From: Vitrella brassicaformis
Lineage: Eukaryota > Sar > Vitrellaceae
Direction: 5' to 3'
Assembly (NCBI GenBank): GCA_001179505.1
Contig: CDMY01000400.1
Coordinates: 1 to 23,604, forward strand
DNA: 23,604 nucleotides
In this document: piece after piece, positions 1 to 6,198 of the stretch
How the letters are laid out: every line of letters begins with the position of its first letter
Numbering within the stretch: the first letter of the stretch is position 1
Notes under the pieces: generated by a model
The model's database searches: none
Told to the model about the DNA's origin: nothing
The model's input: the letters and a program-made list of their open reading frames with translations, nothing else
Translations under genes and position numbers: made by a program

Positions 1-567
1 ACTGGGGTGTGCTGATGGGGCGGGGATTGATCCCTCCTCCCCTTGAGCCTGTTTGACTCTGCGTGCTGATGGGACTGTATTTGTATGAGTATTACGAACA
101 CACAGACGAGTGTTACGGTTAATGACAGTTTCCCCCCCATTTTCATATTTATCTTTATTATCGTTTCCAATAAATTCATTAATAGTTCGCATATTGTCAT
201 TGCCCAGTTTATCGTACAGTGTCATCCTATATATATATGTATTCCATTCATTTAAAAGAACCAAAATAAATAATGAGTATTGAAGAAAGTCAATGTTCTA
301 TCTAATTAACTACTCGTCTCCATTCATCCCCTGCTCATCCTGTCCATCCAAAACCCTTAACCCCTGACAAGGAATGCACTTCGAACCCTTATAGCGAGCT
401 TTTGAGCGAGCTATCAGGGTTCCAAGTGCATTCCTTGTATACACAACAATGGCTTGTGTGTGTCTGTGTGTATGTTGCGCAGCATGCCTGTGTTGAAGGG
501 CGCCACTGGGGCTGCTGATGAGCGTCGCGTGCAATTGTGCCTCGTGTCATGTGTCTGGATAGCTGCC
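1..567. other. Intergenic, no gene recognised; holds one long hairpin
   Basis: No convincing coding exon is visible. The left 300 bases are AT-richer than the rest of the window, with a short TA run near 228-240. The only strong structure is the stem-loop at 368-437, listed separately. The stretch presumably contains the promoter and 5' leader of the small gene starting at 568, but no clear core promoter motif was recognised. Confidence 0.5.
368..437. repeat. Long imperfect stem-loop, about 33-bp stem
   Basis: Bases 368-400 pair with 405-437, leaving a four-base loop (401-404). I count 29 of 33 pairs; the outer 14 pairs (368-381 with 424-437) are perfect. The element lies about 130 bases upstream of the first gene's ATG. 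It could be a foldback element remnant, a 5' leader structure or a small-RNA precursor; the sequence alone does not decide. Confidence 0.8.
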
Positions 568-937
568 ATGGATACGATGACTGACCGGCAGCCGGAGGCC
601 CCGTCGACAGTGCCATCGGCAACCCTTGAGATGATGCAGAATGCGATGGTCGACATGCGCCGCTCGATGGACAGCGAGAGGGCCACACTCAACAAACGAA
701 TCAGCGAATTGGAGCGCCGATGTGAGCAGGTAGACAAATGCGCGCCAGCCCGCCAGGCAGCAGCCACGGATACGCGGTCAGACATGCACGGGTGTGTGTG
801 TTTATCTGTGTGAGTAGGCGGAGGCGAAGTCTGCTGCGGATCAGGCCGCCCATAGCCGCGTGCTTCACACCGTTATGTACGAGGGCGGCCTGTATCACGG
901 CACACTCCGCCGGGTTGCTGCGGTCACTGGATGGTGA
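568..937 (+). CDS. Small hypothetical coiled-coil protein, two exons
   Basis: I do not recognise this protein. The model is exon 1 at 568-729 and exon 2 at 818-937, giving 93 residues. The intron (730-817) starts GTAGAC, ends TAG and is phase 0. Residues about 20-60 are rich in Met, Glu, Arg and Leu (MVDMRRSMDSERATL, then ISELERRCEQAEAKS) and look like one amphipathic coiled coil that runs smoothly across the splice junction, which supports the intron. The C-terminal part reads HTVMYEGGLYHGTLRRVA. The ATG at 568 is the one that opens this frame. The frame stays protein-like for 42 codons beyond the TGA at 935-937, so the stop may hide another intron or mark decay. No signal peptide or membrane segment is visible. 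Confidence 0.5.
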
Positions 938-1416
938 AAAGAAGCGACACGATCCAGTGGCCGCATCAGACTCGGCAAGATGGTACGCGATGAGGTCGAG
1001 CACTGGTTATCACACGCCCCATCGCTGAGGCCTCCATACATGTACATACAGACATATGTCATGCCCTAATATATATGCGGATGTATGACATATGACATAT
1101 GGAGCACTGACCGGAGGCCGATGGAGGGCCGAGTGCGAATCGAGTAGGCAGATCGAATGAGACGTCCAATTGATCGAACTCGCACGCATTCGTTCATTCA
1201 ATCATCTCATGCCGTTCATGCGATGTCCCTTCACTTAGACGGACGCGACGAGCACCACACAGTCCACACGCGACCAACCAGCCCTTACACCGAAAGTCAC
1301 TTCGACTACACTCATTGATCACATCCACGTATGTCAGTCACACGCAAGCGACACCTTGATCTGAATAGAGAGATAGGCCGGAAAAGTCGTACCTTTCCCG
1401 CACACAATCGATCGAA
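938..1416. other. Intergenic between convergent genes
   Basis: Bases 938-1063 continue the reading frame of the preceding gene after its TGA, ending at a TAA at 1064-1066 (see findings). The rest holds a short direct repeat around GACATATG near 1086-1100 and otherwise nothing I can name. It forms the shared 3' flank of the + gene at 568 and the - gene ending at 1417. Confidence 0.5.
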
Positions 1417-2274
1417 TCACACATAGTGGCCTCTCATGCACCCAAACACGGTCATTCCACCGAAGACCCACATGTAAGGAAACACTGAAGTGCCGAACAC
1501 GATCCAGAACTTCTTCTGCCCGACACTGTAGTACTGGCCGATGCTCAACACCGCCATGCAGATGAGCGGCGCCGCCCCACATATCATCGCCTCAGTGGAC
1601 ACCGTCTGGCCGGCCGTCGCGATGTACTCCCTCCCTCCCAGTGCCGACCTCAACATCAGCGCAACCGCGATAAGCCACGCCGCCAGCAGGCGCCCCAAAG
1701 CAGGATAAGGGCGAGAAAGGACAATGTCCGGGTAGCGATACAAGTAGAGGATGCTGCTCATCTCAGTTATGATGATGGCGTGGCCTAGCATATAGCCGTT
1801 GACAGAGACGGGGGAAGAGGGAAAGCCCCGCCAGCCCAGCAGGCTGACCGCGGCAGACATCCGCTTGTGGAAGGACCACCAACAGGCCACGAAGAGACCA
1901 GCGGCGCTGACAGACAGCAGCACCCATGTGACGATAGAGGGTGGAATCACAACAAGCAGCACGGGCAGCAGAAACCACAGCTGATGCGACGAGATCAGAG
2001 CCCAGAAGTCGGGGCTGGTGAACTGCGCAGACACAGACAGCACAGCACGTGCTTGTTTGTCAGGACTCAGTTGTTGCCACACTACCCCTTTGAGCTTCGG
2101 TCGGCGCACTCCGTAGTCATCCCCCGTTGCAGCGATGAGCACGTACGGCCCAACACCTGCGTTCCCAGGCGGCCCCGTTTGGTCAGCCGGCTGAGCCATC
2201 TGGACAGCGGCTCCGGGATCTGGCTGCTTGACGTCAACGATCCAATCCCGCGGTTGTTCCGAGCGAGGAGCCAT
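1417..2274 (-). CDS. Multi-pass membrane protein of unknown function
   Basis: A single uninterrupted frame of 285 residues from an ATG at 2274 to a TGA at 1417-1419. The first 100 residues or so are polar and Pro/Gly/Gln-rich and probably face the cytosol. They are followed by about six hydrophobic segments: LWFLLPVLLVVIPPSIV, AAGLFVACWW, HAIIITEMSSILYL, LLAAWLIAVALML, ICMAVLSIGQYY and a last one around VFGTSVFPYMWVFGG. The tail after the last segment is very short. I recognise no family motif, so no transport or enzymatic role is proposed. It is intronless, unlike most genes in the window. The next ORF start upstream is a TTG, so the ATG at 2274 is preferred. Its 5' flank faces the + gene at 2662. 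Confidence 0.6.
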   Translation of the reverse strand: MAPRSEQPRDWIVDVKQPDPGAAVQMAQPADQTGPPGNAGVGPYVLIAATGDDYGVRRPKLKGVVWQQLSPDKQARAVLSVSAQFTSPDFWALISSHQLWFLLPVLLVVIPPSIVTWVLLSVSAAGLFVACWWSFHKRMSAAVSLLGWRGFPSSPVSVNGYMLGHAIIITEMSSILYLYRYPDIVLSRPYPALGRLLAAWLIAVALMLRSALGGREYIATAGQTVSTEAMICGAAPLICMAVLSIGQYYSVGQKKFWIVFGTSVFPYMWVFGGMTVFGCMRGHYV

Positions 2275-2661
2275 CAATCATAGACGCGCTGCGTTCGCTG
2301 ATGGCGGCAACCGGTTGCTCTGTTGAAGATCTGATGCGCCAGGCTCTCCCTTCTTGGGGAGCTGCGAGCTGGAAAGCGCGTTACACGGAGGGGTCAGTGT
2401 GAATGGCACAGGAAAGGAGGGAGAAGAACACAATCCCTTCCGGTTTCACGCATTTCCTAAACATTCGCCTTTACTGTTTTACGGACACGCCTGCCCGAAG
2501 GGCAGGCAAGCAGCCCACTCCCTTCAAAAGCACTCTTCATCCGCACATCTTCCCTTCCTGCCTTCTCATCCTCTACTTCGACTTGACGGCTTCGTCTGTC
2601 ATCTCCTGCCTGTTTCGCTGCACCCAAGAGCGTCAGCCACTGTCGATTGGCCGTCATCATC
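2275..2661. promoter_or_regulatory. Divergent intergenic / shared 5' flank
   Basis: This 387-bp stretch separates the start of the - strand membrane protein from the start of the + strand Cys-rich protein. The last 150 bases before 2662 are pyrimidine-rich (CTTCC and CTC runs), like the leader before the related gene at 16523. One AAGATCT motif lies near 2324. No TATA-like box is evident. Confidence 0.4.
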
Positions 2662-3205
2662 ATGGCTGTCTTCTCGCGTCTGACGCTGCTGGTGCTCGCC
2701 TCTGTGCTGGTGGGGAGCATGGCCAAGGAGTGCGTGACGGACTCCGACTGCCCGTCTGGCGAGGTCTGCTGGGTGGCTGATGATGATACCAGGTCGTGCA
2801 AGACGGAGGGGATAGATCTCCCAGGTAGGAGTTGGCAACTCACCGCCGGCTGACCGGACAGACAATTACTGGCCGTCAGTCAGTCATCCCCATTCCTCCC
2901 TTATTTTCTGTGTGGTGTATCAGGGTGGTTAATTGCCATCATAGTGCTGGTAATTGTTCTTCCGATTTGTGGCGTTGTTGCGTTGATTATTGCGTGTTGC
3001 ACATGTTGCGCGGCGCGGAAGCCCGCGCCAAGAGTGGTGATGATACAGTCAAGGCCAATGTGAGACACCAAAACGAATAAACAGGGCGCACTGCAGCACG
3101 CATCCATCAACGTGTGTCGCCATCGACTGTGTCGTTCGCTGGTGTGTGTCTGTTGTTTTCAGGTACGTGCCCTCTCAGCCAGCTCCAATTCCCGCCTGTG
3201 TGTAG
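2662..3205 (+). CDS. Small Cys-rich type I membrane protein with Pro-rich tail
   Basis: Model: exons 2662-2824, 2924-3059 and 3163-3205, 113 residues. The ATG at 2662 gives a clear signal peptide (MAVFSRLTLLVLASVL...). It is followed by a short exposed domain with four Cys (ECVTDSDCPSGEVCW, then RSCK). Exon 2 encodes one strong membrane helix (LIAIIVLVIVLPICGVVALI), a Cys cluster (ACCTCCAARK) and a basic, Pro-rich cytoplasmic tail. Exon 3 adds MYVPSQPAPIPACV and stops at TAG 3203-3205. Both introns are GT-AG (2825-2923, phase 1; 3060-3162, phase 2). Reading through the second donor would stop at once after ...QSRPM. The first exon resembles that of the gene at 16523, so the two are probably related. 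The exact function is unknown. An alternative exon 3 is described in the findings. Confidence 0.7.
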
Positions 3206-3234
3206 GCCCGGCTACCACTGCAAGCGCGGCAAAT
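3179..3234 (+). other. Possible alternative exon encoding a CPPG-like Cys repeat
   Basis: Using the CAG at 3176-3178 as acceptor, instead of the one ending at 3162, keeps the phase but changes the frame to read QLQFPPVCRPGYHCKRGKC. The last Cys would be split at a strong GTAAGT donor at 3235. That peptide matches the repeat of the gene at 16523 (for example CPPGYRCIRGQC) in spacing and residues, and the split-Cys donor context is the same. No convincing continuation exon was found, so this may be a vestige. Confidence 0.4.
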
Positions 3235-3497
3235 GTAAGTGAGGCAGCTTACGCAGGCAGACAGACAGGCACACATACGTGCCCATCTTCAATTCACGCG
3301 CCTCCATCGATGTCATGTATGCCACCCTCAAACTTCTCCAGACTGCACCCGACTGCCTGCCTGCCTGCCTGCTTGCCTGTCCAGCTGTAATTTGTGCTGT
3401 CCGTCACTGGTTTTTCATCACGTGTGTCGATAGATAGGTATTGATGAGTGTACGTGTGTCTGTTGAGACTGCCTGCTGTGTGTGTGCGTGTATGTGT

Positions 3498-3567
3498 GAT
3501 GCGTCTGCATTGGATAAATAGTCGACTGGCGTGTTGCTTGCCCTTTGCCTGTCAGTGCACTGTGTAC
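3498..3567 (+). repeat. 3'-flank repeat family 1, copy A
   Basis: Bases 3498-3567 share an ordered series of blocks with 15595-15675 and 18122-18195: GATGCGTCTGCA, then a CGACTGGCGT-type block, then TGCCTGTCAGTG. All three copies are on the + strand downstream of + strand genes. The blocks are more specific than the background of TG-rich simple sequence. Confidence 0.65.
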
Positions 3568-3765
3568 GTTGTGTTGTGTGTGACTCTTCCAGCGGAGAGG
3601 GACGTAAACAGTGAGTCTCTCTTCAGTGAATCGTCGACATTGACGCGAACACATTAATGAATGTGGCGGTGTACGAGTGTGGGGGTGTCGGTTGGTCGCC
3701 CTGGCCGTTGAATAGAATGACGTCGATGAACGGTAGTGTGACGGCCAACCGACAAGCGAGAACGT

Positions 3766-3860
3766 CTATCTGTCTGTCTCTCTGCCTCTCCACATCGAAG
3801 TGTTACTGGTCTGGCGCCAGACTGCTGGTGCCCCTATGTGTGGATTGGTGTGTTTGTTTA
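3766..3860 (+). repeat. 3'-flank repeat family 2, copy 1
   Basis: Shared with 22171-22264. Both begin with GTCT units and continue into CTGCTGGTGCCCCT, then GTGTG and ATTGGTGTGTTTGTTT. Both copies lie on the + strand some hundred bases after a + strand gene (the 2662 gene and the TLDc gene). Confidence 0.65.
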
Positions 3861-3897
3861 ACACCCTGCGCGTGCGTATGTCGTCGGCGAACAGGGC

Positions 3898-3985
3898 CTG
3901 CCTACTTCGTAAGTACTTTTTCTGTCTGACCTGTCTGCCTGCCTTGGCTTGATCTAGTGAATGACACTGTGTATTCATTTCGGGA
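3898..3985 (+). repeat. Interspersed repeat family 3, copy 1 (inverted partner at 6072)
   Basis: The segment containing CTGTCTGCCTGCCTTGG, then CTTGATCTAGTGAATGACAC, is the reverse complement of 6072-6152 with only scattered differences. Looser relatives are at 16008-16092 and 19378-19450. The pair at 3898 and 6072 brackets the oocyst-wall-like gene. Confidence 0.75.
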
Positions 3986-4870
3986 GATACACGAATAGTC
4001 GGTCGGTTGGTTGTTGTCAAAAGGGTCTTGGGTCTTAGTACAATACTATCAATTTGTGTCCGGAAGAGAAATTCACTATGTATACATCGTTGACACTGAC
4101 ATGTAGTGTGTACTCGCCCTCCCCGTCTGAGTGAATGGAATGACAGACATCAAATGAACGAAATTCGGTCGATAATCAATTGGATGTCTCATTCCGCCCA
4201 CTTCCGTCACCCATGTCGTACCGCGTCACGTCACAGTACCCACACAGTGCCGGGCAGTCAATGAATGAGAGTGAGTAATTTCTGTGTGTGTGAGTACGTA
4301 CGTACGTACGCGCGCTTGTTTGCACGTGACTTTGCACTTGACACAAATTAATGGCGTCGTATCGTTGTCCGGTCCTTGCTTGATATCGACAAATGAAAAT
4401 GTGCACATGAGTGCCGCAGCGGCAGTCGCCTGACTAGCTAGTCAGTCACCTCTCTTTAAGTAGCGAATCAGTCGGTCAGGCCACACCACCCACACACAGC
4501 CACACAAACACTCAGCCCATTCGCAGACACTATTCACATAGAGGAGCGAACACACCACACACCAGGCAGGCTCCCACCCACCACGGCTAGATGCCACACG
4601 CGCCATGAAACTATTCACCAATCACGAGACTAACCCAACATGCAAGAAACGGTCACACACACGAAATGAGGGCATCAGTGAAGACAGACAGACAGACAGA
4701 CTCACAGTGACAGAGAGAGACGCTACTAGCGTCTTTGTGTGGATGGTTCTCTCTTTGTACACAGACAGCCACAGGAACACACGAACACTCACATGAACTT
4801 TCCAACAGCACAACAGTCAGTCACTCACACACCGATGGGGGACAGAGCAGTGCCCCAGGGGTCAATGTGT

Positions 4871-5809
4871 CTACTCACGATGTAGGCCGCAGTGGCCACC
4901 GCTGCAGCCACGGGAGACGCAGCAGACGGGCTTGGAGTTGATCCACTGCAGGTCTCCCCTGTTGCAGTGGTACATGACGGGAGCGTGGTCGCACCTGATG
5001 CACGTCTCCTCCGCTGGCCCGACACCCAACACCGGCGGCAGCTCGGCGCCGCGCTTGAACTCAAAGCCATCCGGACACGAGTGACTGATCGACACACACA
5101 CACACACACGTGGGGACGGTGGATGGACAGGTGAGCCGTGCTGCGTTGCTTACAGTCTCTCTGCGTAGTGCTTGAGGACGCACTTGGCGTCACATATTTT
5201 GAAGCCGAGAGGGCATGTGAAGTCCACCGGGTGGCTGTGGAACATCTTGCACTGCTGGGTGTCCTCGTCCATTGTGCCGTCAGGGCAATAGGGCTTGACC
5301 GGGCAATACACGATCCTCCCAGAGTACTCGCACTTGCTGAAGCACCTGCTGCCGTCCTCCGTCAGCCGATAGCCCGGGGGGCAGGAATTCGCGGGAGGGA
5401 CCGTCACCGTCACCAGGCATGTCTCGCTAAGAAGAGTCGCGTCCTGGTACTCGGCTCTGCAGTATTTAATGAGGTCAGCGTACTGGTTCTTGGCGCACAT
5501 ATCGCCCTCCACCGCGTAACCCTGACACACGCACACAGACAGACAGGCAGAGAGACCGATGAGCCACAACGTCAACTCTTCTCTCTCTCTGTGTGTGTGT
5601 GTGTATACCTGATCAGCGCAGTAGTAGTGTGGCACGTGGCGAAACGGCTTGAGGCACTTGTTCGCCGCCTGGTCATACATAAAGCCGGGGGGGCAGTGAG
5701 GGTGAGCCTCCTCGCGAATCCGACACTGGTTCGCAGCTGCGAGGGGCACACAAGCCGCCAGAAGAGCCAGACAACACGCGACCGCACCACACTTCATCAT
5801 CATCACCAT
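4871..5809 (-). CDS. Oocyst-wall-protein-like secreted Cys-rich protein
   Basis: Three exons on the - strand: 5609-5809, 5154-5521 and 4871-5084, giving 260 residues with consistent phases. The ATG at 5809 opens a signal peptide (MVMMMKCGAVACCLALLAAC...). The mature part repeats the pattern Cys-Pro-x-Gly-(Phe/Tyr) about every 25-40 residues: HCPPGFMYD, SCPPGYRLTEDG, YCPDGTMDEDT, TCPLGFKICD and SCPDGFEFK, with further Cys between. This spacing is typical of the oocyst wall protein (COWP/OWP) family of apicomplexans, whose disulfide-linked members build the oocyst wall. A wall or extracellular matrix role is therefore likely, but the family is inferred from pattern only. The first intron (5522-5608, 87 nt) has no in-frame stop, so retaining it would insert 29 residues. 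A strong GTGAGT overlaps the stop region at 4871-4876, so further exons are possible. Three AAAGATCT motifs lie just upstream. Confidence 0.85.
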
Positions 5810-6198
5810 CTGGTCGTTAGAGGACAGAAACAAGGGGACAGAAAGATCTGAGCTGCGTGTACGAAGGGAAAGATCTACGTAAGGCAAAGATCTGCGGTTT
5901 GTAGGAAGAATGCCGATGCTGACAGAGGAATGCTGCCCTCTCTCCCTCCTCTCTCCCTCTCTTTCATCCCTCCCTCCCCCCCCTCCCTCCCATCTCCCTC
6001 GCCCTAAAGCTCGCGTGTAACGCTCTGTGGCAAACCCTAGACCCTAGACCCTTTTGATTGTTGGTGCATCGGAATGTATACACACAGTGTCATTCACTAG
6101 ATCAAGCCAAGGCAGGCAGACAGGTTAGACAGAAAAAATACGCATGAAGTAGGCAGGTTGAGTGGAGAAAACAGCCCACTCAAACCTCCCCCAAACAA
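5810..6198. promoter_or_regulatory. Divergent promoter region: AAAGATCT motifs, pyrimidine tract, telomere-like motif
   Basis: Lies between the - strand oocyst-wall-like gene and the + strand GMC gene. AAAGATCT occurs three times (5842-5849, 5869-5876, 5886-5893), closest to the wall gene. An almost pure CT tract runs over about 5936-6003. CCCTAAA occurs at 6002-6008 and a CCCTAGA-type run at about 6035-6051. Repeat family 3 copy 2 occupies 6072-6152. No TATA box was recognised. Confidence 0.5.
6072..6152 (-). repeat. Interspersed repeat family 3, copy 2
   Basis: Reverse complement of 3898-3985, sharing AGTGTCATTCACTAGATCAA, then GCCAAGGCAGGCAGACAGG. It ends about 45 bases before the ATG of the GMC gene. 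Confidence 0.75.

Larger units (their letters stand above)
3206..4870. other. Convergent intergenic region with repeats; no gene recognised
   Basis: The left part (to about 3900) is TG-rich, like the 3' flanks of other + strand genes. The right part (about 4490-4850) is CA-rich, which on the - strand is the same TG-rich 3' flank for the oocyst-wall-like gene. The change of skew lies around 4000-4450 and probably marks where the two transcription units meet. Interspersed repeat copies lie at 3498-3567, 3766-3860 and 3898-3985. Simple repeats include CTGC units at 3352-3372, TACG units near 4295-4310 and AGAC units near 4683-4700. I see no convincing coding exon. Confidence 0.5.
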
